Assembly: GCA_964511405.1 (NCBI GenBank)
Contig: CAZEFK010000019.1
Span: forward strand, 1-47,652
Origin: CAZEFK01 sp964511405
GTDB lineage: Bacteria; Pseudomonadota; Alphaproteobacteria; Elsterales; Elsteraceae
Reading direction: 5' to 3'
DNA: 47,652 bases
The stretch's first letter is position 1. Every line of letters begins with the position of its first letter. Made by a program: the position numbers and the translations under genes. The notes beneath the pieces were generated by a model, which was not told the DNA's origin, ran no database searches, and worked only from the letters and a program-made list of their open reading frames with translations. This document shows positions 32,957-40,666 of the stretch, piece by piece.

Positions 32957-34192
32957 TTGCCTGATCAGCATCATCCGCGCGACGCCGCCCTGCGTGCCCG
33001 CGCCCGCCAGGTCATTCCCGGCGGCCTGTGGGGCCACATGAATGCGGCCAATTTGCCGCCCGGCTATCCGCAATATTTCACCCGCGGCCAGGGCTGCCGG
33101 CTGTGGGACGCCGACGGCCGCGAGTACCTGGACTTCATGTGCTCGTGGGGCCCGATCGTCCTGGGCCACCACCATCCCGCAGTCGACGAAGCGGCGCGCC
33201 GCCAGGCCGAGGCCGGCGACTGCCTGAACGGCCCGGCGCCAGTGCTGGTGGACCTGGCCGAGCTGCTGGTCGGCATGATCCCCCATGCCGATTGGTGCCT
33301 GCTGGCGAAGAACGGCACTGATGCCACCACCGCGTGTGTCACCATCGCCCGGGCCGGGACCGGCCGCCGCAAGGTGCTGGTCGCCCGCGGCAGCTATCAC
33401 GGCGCCGTGCCCTGGTGTTCACCGTCGCTGGCCGGCGTCACCGCCGAGGACCGCGCCCACCTTGTGTCCTTCGACTACAACGACGTCGACAGCCTGGACG
33501 CCGCTGTCGACTCGGCCAGGGGCGACCTGGCCGCAATCATCGTCACCGCCTTCCGCCACGACATGAGCCGCACGCTGGAGCTGCCGGCCCCGGCGTTTGC
33601 GCAGCGCGTGCGGGCGCTGTGCGACGACGCCGGCGCCGCCCTGATCCTGGACGACGTGCGCGCCGCCTTCCGGCTGGATCTGCGTGGCTCGTGGGAGACG
33701 GTCGGCATCAGGCCGGACCTGTCGGCCTACAGCAAGGCGATCGCCAATGGTCACGCCCTGGCGGCGATCGTCGGCGCCGAGCGCTTCCGCGAGGCTGCGA
33801 CCCAGGTCTATACGACCGGTTCGTTCTGGTGCACGGCTGTGCCCATGGCCGCCGCCGTCGCCACGCTGACCGAGCTCAAGCGCCTGGACGGGCCGGCACG
33901 GATGCACGCGATGGGCCAGCGGCTGCGCGACGGCATCGCCGCCGCAGCCGCCCGCCATGGCATCCCGCTGATCCAGAGCGGCCCGCCCCAGCTGCCGCTG
34001 GTGCAGTTCGCCGGCGACGACGATTTCCGGCTGGGCACCGCCTTCTGCGCCGAGTTGCTGCAGCGCGGCGTCTATTTCCACCCACGGCACAATATGTTCT
34101 TGTCCTGTGCCCATGATGAGGCTGTCATCGACCAGGCAGTCGCGGCGGTCGACGCGACCTTCGTCGACTGGTGGCCTCGCCGGGATCGCTGA
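32957..34192 (+). CDS. Class III PLP-dependent aminotransferase
   Basis: A 411-residue enzyme of the glutamate-1-semialdehyde aminomutase / omega-aminotransferase class. PLP Lys260 is in SAYSKAIANGHALAAIVG, Asp232 (LILDDVRAAFR) contacts the pyridine nitrogen, and the N-terminal VIPGGLWGHMN and LWDADGREYLDFMCSWGPIVLGHHHPAV segments are typical. The TTG at 32957 is chosen: GGAG lies 8 bp upstream and no ATG exists nearby in frame. It starts 17 bp after the DMFase-like gene and is the last gene of the block. It would move an amino group from the amine released upstream to an oxo acid, or isomerise it. Its stop is 9 bp before the right 72-bp repeat. Confidence 0.87.
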   Translation: MPDQHHPRDAALRARARQVIPGGLWGHMNAANLPPGYPQYFTRGQGCRLWDADGREYLDFMCSWGPIVLGHHHPAVDEAARRQAEAGDCLNGPAPVLVDLAELLVGMIPHADWCLLAKNGTDATTACVTIARAGTGRRKVLVARGSYHGAVPWCSPSLAGVTAEDRAHLVSFDYNDVDSLDAAVDSARGDLAAIIVTAFRHDMSRTLELPAPAFAQRVRALCDDAGAALILDDVRAAFRLDLRGSWETVGIRPDLSAYSKAIANGHALAAIVGAERFREAATQVYTTGSFWCTAVPMAAAVATLTELKRLDGPARMHAMGQRLRDGIAAAAARHGIPLIQSGPPQLPLVQFAGDDDFRLGTAFCAELLQRGVYFHPRHNMFLSCAHDEAVIDQAVAAVDATFVDWWPRRDR

Positions 34193-34201
34193 GCATGCGA
34201 A

Positions 34202-34273
34202 TATATCTGCGAGCGCTGATCAGCCCGGCCCACCGGCCAGGGCGCGTCCGGCCGCCGGCGGCGCGTGGACGGC
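34202..34273 (+). repeat. Right 72-bp direct repeat bounding the catabolic block
   Basis: A copy of 20278-20349, 69/72 identical, same orientation, 13,924 bp away. It carries the true 3' end of the CBS-domain gene on the minus strand and, on the plus strand, a stray copy of the methyltransferase end (codons for YICER and its TGA at 34217-34219) with no gene in front of it. Each repeat therefore completes one gene and holds a dead fragment of the other. Confidence 0.9.
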
Positions 34274-34624
34274 CAGGTCGTCCACCGACACGATGCCCAT
34301 CAGCCGCTTCTCGCGGTTCAGCACCGGCAGTCGGCGCAGGTGCAAGTCGGCCATGAGGCGGGCGACCGCGCCGACATCCTCGTCGTCGAAGCAGTAGCGC
34401 GCCGGCCCGGTCATGACGGCGCGGACCGGCGTATCCGGCCCCTTGCCCGCGGCCACGGCGCGGATCGCAATATCGCGGTCGGTGATCATACCGGTCAGCC
34501 GGTTGTTCTCGGCGACCGGCAGGGCGCCGATGTCGTGGCACGCCATCTCCTGCGCGGCGTCGCGGATGGTCTGGTCCGGGTTGATCAGACGGACATGCTT
34601 GCTCATCACCTCGGCAATCCGCAT
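34220..34624 (-). CDS. CBS-domain protein
   Basis: A 134-residue protein made of two CBS motifs: residues 1-60 (VMSKHVRLINPDQTIRDAAQEMACHDIGALPV, LTGMITDRDIAIRAV) and 70-125 (VMTGPARYCFDDEDVGAVARLMADLHLRRLPVL, LMGIVSVDDLA). CBS pairs bind adenine nucleotides and often sense energy state. The last 17 residues are encoded inside the right 72-bp repeat, and their duplicate at 20296-20349 marks where this gene's end once met the methyltransferase gene. ATG 34624 has GAGGA about 10 bp upstream. It is intact and of normal length. Confidence 0.9.
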   Translation of the reverse strand: MRIAEVMSKHVRLINPDQTIRDAAQEMACHDIGALPVAENNRLTGMITDRDIAIRAVAAGKGPDTPVRAVMTGPARYCFDDEDVGAVARLMADLHLRRLPVLNREKRLMGIVSVDDLAVHAPPAAGRALAGGPG

Positions 34625-34636
34625 CGGCCGGCGTCC

Positions 34637-34831
34637 TCAGTGACTGCCATCGCGCATCGGCTGCTGGTCGAGCAGGACGCCTTGGGCGCGCAGCAGGGCC
34701 GGATGCTGATGGAGGCTGACCAGCCGGTTCAGGGTGTCCGCGGCCGGCACCCCGTCGGGCTTGAGGTAATCGTGAACAATGACGGCAACGCGGCGCAGCG
34801 CGTCATGGGCCTCGTCGAGCTCGGTCGGCAT
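34637..34831 (-). CDS. Small protein of unknown function
   Basis: A 64-residue acidic helical protein (MPTELDEAHDALRRVAVIVHDYLKPDGVPAADTL...). ATG 34831 has GGGAG 9 bp upstream. It sits between a NUDIX gene and the CBS gene on the same strand, 12 bp before the CBS start. I do not recognise the family. The ribosome-binding site and spacing support it as a real gene; the frame is open upstream only as a shadow of the NUDIX gene. Confidence 0.6.
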   Translation of the reverse strand: MPTELDEAHDALRRVAVIVHDYLKPDGVPAADTLNRLVSLHQHPALLRAQGVLLDQQPMRDGSH

Positions 34832-34896
34832 GGATGGGCTCCCAGCGGTCTTGCCGGCGAAACGCCCGCGGCCCGGTGCGGGGTCCATGGCGGCCG

Positions 34897-35322
34897 TCAC
34901 CAGCTGCTGGCGGCACGCACCGCCGCCAGCACCCGTGCCAGGTTGCGGCCGACGCGCGCCGCTGCGTCGTCCCACGGCATCAGGGCGAAGCGGTCGAATT
35001 CCTGAAGCGTGCGGCCGTTGCGCACGAAGGTCGACCGGCAGACCAGGCCGGCCGGGTCCGGCAGCACGGCCGGCCGCCACAGGAACAGCGCCAAATCCTT
35101 GGCCGGCAGGTAGGCATGCGTCCCGAGGTCGCGCAAGGCGGCGGGATCCACGGCCAGGCCGGTCTCCTCGCCCAGCTCGCGACAGGCCGCCGCCAGCGGC
35201 GCCTCGCCCGGCTCGACCAGGCCCTTGGGAATATCCCAGCGCGGCGACCCCGCGGCGTGGCCCACCAGCAGCCGAACGCCGTCGGTCACGAGCACGCCCG
35301 CGGTGGTGCGCCGGTTGGCCAT
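34897..35322 (-). CDS. NUDIX hydrolase
   Basis: A 141-residue NUDIX protein. The box is complete: Gly34, Glu40, Arg48, Glu49, Glu52, Glu53, Gly55 (from GLVEPGEAPLAAACRELGEETGL). The N-terminal TAGVLVTDGVRLLVGHAAGSPRWDIPKG is typical of diadenosine polyphosphate or RNA-cap-type hydrolases, but the substrate cannot be told. ATG 35322 lies back to back with the divergent secreted-protein gene (44 bp apart). Confidence 0.9.
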   Translation of the reverse strand: MANRRTTAGVLVTDGVRLLVGHAAGSPRWDIPKGLVEPGEAPLAAACRELGEETGLAVDPAALRDLGTHAYLPAKDLALFLWRPAVLPDPAGLVCRSTFVRNGRTLQEFDRFALMPWDDAAARVGRNLARVLAAVRAASSW

Positions 35323-35365
35323 GCGCTATGGAACGCGCGATGACGACCGAGTTCGAGGGCCAGCC

Positions 35366-35743
35366 GTGATCGCCGCACTGCTGGCGGCCGCAGCGCTGCT
35401 GTGGCCGGCCGCGGCAGCCGACCTGGACGGGCGCTGGTGCCGCGACGGTCACAGCCTGACCATCGCCGGTGCCGCCGTGACGCTGGACGACGGCCGCCGC
35501 TTCGTCGGCGCGCCGGTGGTGCTGGCGCCGCCGCGGCGGCCGGGTCCCGGGCTGCTGGCGGCGCTGGGCCTGGACCGCCCGCTACCGCAGCCCGTGCCGG
35601 TGCGCCAGTCGCCGGAGACCACGCTCGCGCTCGGCACCGACGGCACGCTGTGGTTGATGGGCTACGACTTCGGCGCGCCGCCGGCCTCCGGTCCGCTGCA
35701 GGCCTGGAGCCGCTGCGACGGCCCGGCCGGGCCGACCTCTTAG
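35366..35743 (+). CDS. Small predicted secreted protein
   Basis: A 125-residue protein with a short signal peptide (MIAALLAAAALLWPAAAAD). The mature part of about 105 residues is beta-rich and has two Cys (RWCRDGHSL and WSRCDGPAG) that may pair in the periplasm; the DLDGRWCRDGHSLTIAG opening resembles small lipocalin-like or lysozyme-inhibitor-like domains, but no family is assigned. GTG 35366 is preferred for GAGGGC about 8 bp upstream; a longer frame from ATG 35321 would overlap the NUDIX start. Its stop is 1 bp from the convergent membrane-protein gene. Confidence 0.62.
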   Translation: MIAALLAAAALLWPAAAADLDGRWCRDGHSLTIAGAAVTLDDGRRFVGAPVVLAPPRRPGPGLLAALGLDRPLPQPVPVRQSPETTLALGTDGTLWLMGYDFGAPPASGPLQAWSRCDGPAGPTS

Positions 35744-35744
35744 G

Positions 35745-36197
35745 TCACCAGTAGCGGCCGGTCGCGCCGACGATCACCGTCGCCAGGCCCAGAACCAGGT
35801 TGAGGCCGACGATGCGTCGGATGGGGGCGAGCTGGCCGGCCGCCGCGGCCCAGTCGCTCCTGTCGACCGCGGCCCGGAAGCGGCGCCACGGTGCGAAATA
35901 CAGGTGGCCGAACAGCAGCATCATGACGATGCCGATCGCCTGCATGACGTGGACGTACGGCCCGACCCCGCCGAATCCACCGAAATAGCCGAACACCATG
36001 CCGTAGCCGCTGGCCAGCAGGACCGCGATCAGCACCCAGACCAGCGGGAAGAAGCGCTGGAACACCCGGCGCCACAGCGCCAGCCGGACGGCCGCATCGA
36101 GCCCGCCAACGGCCGGGCGCAGGATCTGGTGGGCGAACGCCATGCCGCCGACCCACAGGACGGCGGCGACGATGTGCAGGGCAAGGCCGAAAATCAA
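35745..36197 (-). CDS. CopD-like four-helix membrane protein
   Basis: A 150-residue membrane protein with four hydrophobic segments. It opens LIFGLALHIVAAVLWVGGMAFAHQILRPA and has VGPYVHVMQAIGIVMMLLFGHLYFAPWRR; His residues in the helices (LHIVAAV, AHQIL, HVMQAIG, GHLYF) could bind heme or copper, as in the CopD family. TTG 36197 is the start: GGAGG lies 7 bp upstream and the frame then begins at the first transmembrane helix. It is probably a small cytochrome-b-like or metal protein of unknown role. Confidence 0.75.
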   Translation of the reverse strand: MIFGLALHIVAAVLWVGGMAFAHQILRPAVGGLDAAVRLALWRRVFQRFFPLVWVLIAVLLASGYGMVFGYFGGFGGVGPYVHVMQAIGIVMMLLFGHLYFAPWRRFRAAVDRSDWAAAAGQLAPIRRIVGLNLVLGLATVIVGATGRYW

Positions 36198-36402
36198 CGG
36201 GAGCCTCCAGGGACGATTGGCCGGAGCACGCTGGCGCAACCCGCCGGGCCGGGCAAGGCGATCGCCGAGTTGTTCACGAGATGGACAGTTCGTTTGATAA
36301 AGGCCGATCCTCGATCTTCGAATGCTTTGACTACGCCAGCAACCTTTGTCGAATTTCCGGTGTTTTCGATGCGTATCACGACATTGACCAGGTGTGGCCC
36401 CA

Positions 36403-37086
36403 ATGATCGCAAGGATCTGGAGATCGAGGACTTCGGTCCTGGCATCGGCTGGCGCGCTGCTGCTGGCCGGCTGCGCCGGCGCGCCGGGCCCGTCGGCACC
36501 CGTGGGCGGCAGCGGCATCCGGCCGGTCGCCGCCCCGGTCGTAGCCAGTGTCCGGCCGGCCCAACCGATGCGGGTCACCCTGACCGTGATCGAACCCGGC
36601 GGCGCCACCCTGCATTCGGCGCAGCTGACCGCCTATGCCGGGCGTCCGGCGCCGGGCACCGACCTGGTCGAGCACAGCTATGTCGAGACCGCGAGCCGGG
36701 ACCCGCGGACCCAGGCGGTCATCGCCAAGCCCGGCACCTTCACCACCGGGTTCTCCTATGCCCTGACCCCGACGATGGTCGGCGGCCGCGACGTGCTGCT
36801 GTCGCTGCATCTGGTGGTGGTCGACCTGATCGAGATGCAGACCATGCAGTGGGCCGGCCTGCCGGTGCAGTTGCCGATCACATCAACCGCCGCCATCGAC
36901 GCCACCCGCCTGTTCCTCGACGGACGCGGCGAGGCGACCATCGCCCTGCCGCGGCGGCGCCTGGCGCCGGGGCAGCTGTCGCCGATGCGCGCCGTGCGGG
37001 TCAGCGTGGCCCCCGTCGATCGGCCGGATCTGCTGACGCGCACCGCCGATCGCGGCGACGACACTTTGCCTCAGCCTGCCGATTAA
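36403..37086 (+). CDS. Predicted lipoprotein of unknown function
   Basis: A 227-residue protein with a lipoprotein signal: basic start (MIARIWRSR), hydrophobic stretch and lipobox LLLAGC with Cys24. A Pro/Ala/Val-rich linker precedes a beta-rich domain (about 55-200: MRVTLTVIEPGGATLHSAQLTAYAG, VLLSLHLVVVDLIEMQTMQW). I do not recognise the domain. GTG 36394 in frame is an alternative start. The gene is preceded by about 205 bp without a gene (36198-36402), in which I see no clear motif. The cyclic-nucleotide-binding gene follows 54 bp later. Confidence 0.7.
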   Translation: MIARIWRSRTSVLASAGALLLAGCAGAPGPSAPVGGSGIRPVAAPVVASVRPAQPMRVTLTVIEPGGATLHSAQLTAYAGRPAPGTDLVEHSYVETASRDPRTQAVIAKPGTFTTGFSYALTPTMVGGRDVLLSLHLVVVDLIEMQTMQWAGLPVQLPITSTAAIDATRLFLDGRGEATIALPRRRLAPGQLSPMRAVRVSVAPVDRPDLLTRTADRGDDTLPQPAD

Positions 37087-37140
37087 GCAACGGTTAGCCC
37101 TCGCGATGGCAAGGTAGGGCATCCAGTCGGAGACGACGCG

Positions 37141-37554
37141 ATGCCCGCCACCGATTCGATCGCCGATCCCAAAGGATTCACCCAACGCGTGTCCTTTGCC
37201 CCGGGGCGGGAGCTGTTCCGGCAGGGCGACGCCCCGCGCGACGCCTACATTGTCGAGCGCGGCCGCATCGAGATCTCGTTCGAGATGGACCGCGAGCGGA
37301 TCGTCATCGGCTATCGCGAGCCGGGCGAGCTGGTCGGCGAAATGGCGCTGATCGACGACCATCCGCGCAGCGCCACCGCGACCGCCATGGAGCCGACGGT
37401 GTGCGTGGTGGTGTCGTCGCGGCTCCTGGCCCAGCACATCGGCCGATCGACGCCGCTGGTCCAGCACATGCTGCGGGCGTTCGCCAAGAACCTGCGCAAC
37501 GCCATCGACCGGCAGATCGAGACCAAGTCGCGCCTGCGCTCGAACGCCACCTGA
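37141..37554 (+). CDS. Stand-alone cyclic nucleotide-binding domain protein
   Basis: A 137-residue protein that is essentially one cNMP-binding (Crp-like) beta-roll: LFRQGDAPRDAYIVERGRIEI, then the phosphate-binding cassette GELVGEMALIDDHPRSATATA with its Glu and Arg. A C-terminal helix ends it; there is no helix-turn-helix, so it is not a DNA-binding regulator by itself. It may act through a partner. The Arg of the cassette (PRSAT) suggests real cAMP or cGMP binding. ATG 37141 is preceded by GGAGACGACGCG. Confidence 0.87.
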   Translation: MPATDSIADPKGFTQRVSFAPGRELFRQGDAPRDAYIVERGRIEISFEMDRERIVIGYREPGELVGEMALIDDHPRSATATAMEPTVCVVVSSRLLAQHIGRSTPLVQHMLRAFAKNLRNAIDRQIETKSRLRSNAT

Positions 37555-37608
37555 CCGGATCCACCTGCCGGTGGCGCCGCCGCCGGCGTTGGCCGATGAT
37601 CCGCCGCC

Positions 37609-38697
37609 ATGCGCATCGCGTTCCTCGACTTCCACGACACGCCCTACGATCCCGACACCCCGCTGGTCCGCCCGACCGGCGGCTCGCAATCGGCCGTGGC
37701 CTATCTGTCGGCCGAGCTGGCGGCCCTCGGCCATCAGGTGCTGCTGATCAATGCCGGCGAGCCGCGGCTGGTGCGCGGCGTGCACTGCGTCGGCCAAGCC
37801 GGCATCGGTGCAGTCGCCGACCAGGATGCGGTGGTCGTGGTCAACCTGGCGCGCCCGGACCTGTATCAGAGCCTGCGCGCGGCCATGCAGCCCGAGGCCA
37901 AGCTGGTGCTATGGACCGGCCACGCCTGGGACCAGCCGCCGATCCAGGCGCTGGCGGACCCCGCGCTGCGCCGGATGCTGGACGGCATCGCCGCGGTCAG
38001 CCGGTGGCAGGCCGGCACGCTGACGGCGCAGCTCGGCGTCGAGCCGGCGCTGGTCCGGGTGCTGCCCAACGCCATCGGCCCGGCGTTCCAGGCCCTGCCC
38101 GGCACCGGCGCGATCCGGCCGCGCAAGGCCTGGCCGCCGCGCCTGGCCTACACCAGCGCGCCGCACCGCGGCCTGGAGCGGCTGCTGCTGGCCTTCCCGC
38201 ACATCCAGCGGGAGTTCCCCGAGGCCCGGCTGGACGTCTACAGCAGCATGGTGCCGCACAGCATCGGCCTGGCCGACGACCCCCATGCGGCGCTCTATCA
38301 ACGCTGCCAAACGATGCCCGGCGTGACCTATGCCGGGTCGGTGGGACAGGCGGCGCTGGCGGCGGAGCTCGCCGCCACCACCGTCCTGGCCTATCCCAAC
38401 ATCTATGGCGAGACCTTCTGCATCGCCGCCCTGGAGGCGCTGGCGGCCGGCTGCCTGGTGGTCAGCAGCGACTACTGCGCCCTGCCCGAGACCTGCGCCG
38501 GCCACGCGCTGCTGATCGAGCCCGTGGCCAACCCGTTCCACCATGCCCTGGTCTTTGCCGGCGCGGTCCGCGATGTGCTGCGGCGCTGGCGGGACGATCC
38601 CGAGGGCATCGAGACACAGTTGGCGGCACAGGTCGGCTATGCCCAAGCCCAGACCTGGGCGGCGCGGGCGCGGGACTGGACGGCCTGGCTCGCCTGA
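37609..38697 (+). CDS. Glycosyltransferase, GT-B fold (family 4-like)
   Basis: A 362-residue GT-B glycosyltransferase. The N-terminal acceptor domain has GGSQSAVAYLSAELAALGHQVLLIN; the C-terminal donor domain has RLAYTSAPHRGLERLLLAFP, PGVTYAGSVGQAALAAEL and YPNIYGETFCIAALEALAAGCLVVSS, which contains the E-x7-E-like motif. It transfers a sugar from a nucleotide donor to an unknown acceptor. It is 54 bp after the cNMP-binding gene and is the first gene of the glycan region. GT family 4 versus 1 cannot be fixed by eye. Confidence 0.85.
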   Translation: MRIAFLDFHDTPYDPDTPLVRPTGGSQSAVAYLSAELAALGHQVLLINAGEPRLVRGVHCVGQAGIGAVADQDAVVVVNLARPDLYQSLRAAMQPEAKLVLWTGHAWDQPPIQALADPALRRMLDGIAAVSRWQAGTLTAQLGVEPALVRVLPNAIGPAFQALPGTGAIRPRKAWPPRLAYTSAPHRGLERLLLAFPHIQREFPEARLDVYSSMVPHSIGLADDPHAALYQRCQTMPGVTYAGSVGQAALAAELAATTVLAYPNIYGETFCIAALEALAAGCLVVSSDYCALPETCAGHALLIEPVANPFHHALVFAGAVRDVLRRWRDDPEGIETQLAAQVGYAQAQTWAARARDWTAWLA

Positions 38698-38796
38698 GCG
38701 CCCCGCCGACACCCCCGTGGACGGCGGTTCACAGGCCGTTCACAGCGCATGAAAGCGACGGGCCTATAGCGTCGGCCGAACGACGAAAGCAAGGCC

Positions 38797-39393
38797 ATGA
38801 TGGACCCCCGCCACGCCCTGGATGGACGCACGATCCTTCTGATCGACAGCAATCCGCAGTCGCGGCGGCTGATCGGCGGACTCCTGCGCGACCATGGCTG
38901 CACCAGCCTGCATCAGGGCGAGCACGGGCGCGATGCGCTGGATCTGCTTGATGTGACCGCAGGGCGGCTGGACCTGCTGATCTGCGCGGTGGCATTGCGC
39001 GGACCCAGCGGCCTGGCGGTGGTGCAGGCGCTGCGCCTGGGCCGGACGCGGGGCCGGCCGGACACCCCGGCGGCCCTGTTCCACCCTCAGGCCGACGAGA
39101 CGCTGGCGCAGTTGGTCGACCGGTTGGACGCCGGCATCAGCTTTGGCCTGCCGGTGGCCGGCGACTGGCTATGCCTCCGCCTGGCCGAGGTGATCGCTCG
39201 GCCGGTGCCAGCCCGGATGCGCGCGCCAGCCTATGCTGATATCCCGCTGGCCTGGGCGCCGCGGACCCCGGTTGCCACGCCCGCGCCGAGCGGCTTGACG
39301 GCGCGCGAAGCGGCGCTGGCGGCCGAGCGGATGCTGGCGGCGGAGCTGTGCGGGACGGCGGCGGCGGCAATCCCGCCGCGACCGCTGTCATAG
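38797..39393 (+). CDS. Degenerate response-regulator receiver protein
   Basis: A 198-residue protein. Residues 12-110 follow the receiver fold (TILLIDSNPQSRRLIGGLLRDHGC, DLLICAVALRGPSGLAVVQALR). The phosphoacceptor Asp is replaced by Ala64 (ICAVALRG where LxDxxMPG is expected) and the conserved Thr/Lys are not visible, so it is a pseudo-receiver that cannot be phosphorylated in the usual way. The C-terminal 90 residues are Ala/Pro-rich with no output domain recognised. ATG 38797 follows AAAGCAAGG. It overlaps the end of the convergent small gene by 6 bp. Confidence 0.75.
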   Translation: MMDPRHALDGRTILLIDSNPQSRRLIGGLLRDHGCTSLHQGEHGRDALDLLDVTAGRLDLLICAVALRGPSGLAVVQALRLGRTRGRPDTPAALFHPQADETLAQLVDRLDAGISFGLPVAGDWLCLRLAEVIARPVPARMRAPAYADIPLAWAPRTPVATPAPSGLTAREAALAAERMLAAELCGTAAAAIPPRPLS

Positions 39394-39681
39394 CCCGCGC
39401 CGCACGGCCGCCAGCAGCTCTTCGATCCGGCGGCGCGCCTCTTCCGCCACCTTCTCCAGCTCGACCGGATTGTTGCCGGTCGGCCGCCATTCGTCGATCC
39501 GGCGATGCAACTGGTCGGCCAGCGACTTGACCGCGGCGTCCGGATCGGGGCTGTCGCGCATCCGCTCGGCGAACAGCTCGGACAGCGCCGCCCATAGGAC
39601 GAGCTGGTTGGCGGTGGCGTACTTCGCCACCTCGTAAAGCTGTGTCGTCAGGACAGCGACGCGTTCTTCGAGATCCGGCAC
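39388..39681 (-). CDS. Small helical / coiled-coil protein of unknown function
   Basis: A 97-residue charged helical protein (PDLEERVAVLTTQLYEVAKYATANQLVLWAALSELFAERM..., ending in a Glu/Arg-rich amphipathic helix). GTG 39681 is chosen for the GGGAGG 7 bp upstream; an open frame runs further upstream and would overlap the end of the glycosyltransferase gene. No family recognised. It lies on the same strand as the glycosyltransferase operon and could be its last member. Confidence 0.6.
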   Translation of the reverse strand: MPDLEERVAVLTTQLYEVAKYATANQLVLWAALSELFAERMRDSPDPDAAVKSLADQLHRRIDEWRPTGNNPVELEKVAEEARRRIEELLAAVRRGL

Positions 39682-39715
39682 CGACTGCCTCCCGTCGTTT
39701 ACCCGCAAACGTCCG

Positions 39716-40666
39716 TCACGCCCGGCCATCACCAAAACGGCCGTCCGGTCCGAACAGCTGAAGCAATGCAGCCTTGGCGCGGGCCGGCGAATAGTGGGCG
39801 GCGGTGGCGCGGCCGCCGGCCGTGAGGCTGGCGATCCAGCCCCGCCGCCGTCCGTCGCGCAGCGCGCGCAGGACGTCGATCAGGCCATCGGCGCAGGCGT
39901 CGATGTCGTCGCCGCCGAACCACACGCCGTTGGCAGCCGTAGCATAGTCACGGCCGCCGCCGCCATGGAACCCGACGATCACGCAGCCGGCCGCCATCGC
40001 CTCGACCGGCGGCAGCCCGAACGAGTCGTCGCGGGACAGAGACAGGAACACGGCCGCCTGCCCCAGCAGGGCGGCCGTGTCGGTCTCGGTGCGGCCATCG
40101 ATGTCCAGCCACGGTATGGCGGCCAGATCGGGCGCCCGCGCCGCGACGGCACCGCGGATATAGGCGGCGGCGACCGGCTGCTTGCGCGGCATGACCGCCA
40201 CCGCAAGCTGCTTGGCTGCCGGCTGGAAGCGCCGTGGGTCGACCGAGCACGGTACCACGGGCACGCGGACCAGGCCGAAGGTCCGTTCCAGCGCCCGGGC
40301 GCTGGCGGCCGCGTTGGTATAGGCCCCAGCCAGACGCCCCGCGAGCGCGCCGATCACGCCGCAGCCGTGGAACGCATAGAGGTGGTTCTGGCAGCACACC
40401 ACGATGCGGTTCGGCAGCGACAGCAGCAGGTCGGTGAGCGGGTGGCGGCCGACCGCCTCGGGCATCACCAGCAGGTCGTCGGGCGCGATGGTCACCGATC
40501 CGGCGCCGACCACGGGCGCCGGCGAGTCGAACCACACCGGCCGCCCCGCCGGCGCCAGCACCGCTGCCGGAATGCCGGCCTCGACCAGCCATTCGGCATG
40601 GCGGTAGAGGACACGGATACCGCCGACGATGGTGGTGGGCTCGAAATCGGCGACGATGTAGATCAC
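39716..40666 (-). CDS. Glycosyltransferase, GT-B fold
   Basis: A 316-residue protein starting VIYIVADFEPTTIVGGIRVLYRHAEWLVEAG, a GT-B acceptor-domain start. The donor domain shows AVFLSLSRDDSFGLPPVEAMAAGCVIVGFHGGGG with the usual E-x-M-A-x-G motif. The GTG at 40666 overlaps the stop of the preceding TPR-glycosyltransferase gene (GTGA), fixing the start. It is probably co-translated with that protein, suggesting sequential action on one glycan. Confidence 0.82.
   Translation of the reverse strand: MIYIVADFEPTTIVGGIRVLYRHAEWLVEAGIPAAVLAPAGRPVWFDSPAPVVGAGSVTIAPDDLLVMPEAVGRHPLTDLLLSLPNRIVVCCQNHLYAFHGCGVIGALAGRLAGAYTNAAASARALERTFGLVRVPVVPCSVDPRRFQPAAKQLAVAVMPRKQPVAAAYIRGAVAARAPDLAAIPWLDIDGRTETDTAALLGQAAVFLSLSRDDSFGLPPVEAMAAGCVIVGFHGGGGRDYATAANGVWFGGDDIDACADGLIDVLRALRDGRRRGWIASLTAGGRATAAHYSPARAKAALLQLFGPDGRFGDGRA

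Larger units (their letters stand above)
20350..34201. mobile_element. Putative inserted catabolic island (13.85 kb)
   Basis: The DNA between the two 72-bp direct repeats holds a self-contained set of 13 catabolic, transport and regulatory genes. Removing it together with one repeat copy would place the methyltransferase stop directly against the stop of the CBS-domain gene, with both genes intact. This is the pattern left by site-specific or repeat-mediated insertion with duplication of the target. No integrase, transposase or relaxase gene lies inside, so the element is not shown to be self-mobile; an integrase could have acted in trans or been lost. GC content is similar to the flanks. Confidence 0.6.

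Noticed and set aside
20350..34201. An integrase or transposase inside the repeat-bounded block
   Set aside because: All convincing frames are catabolic, transport or GntR genes; no tyrosine or serine recombinase, DDE transposase or relaxase motif was seen.
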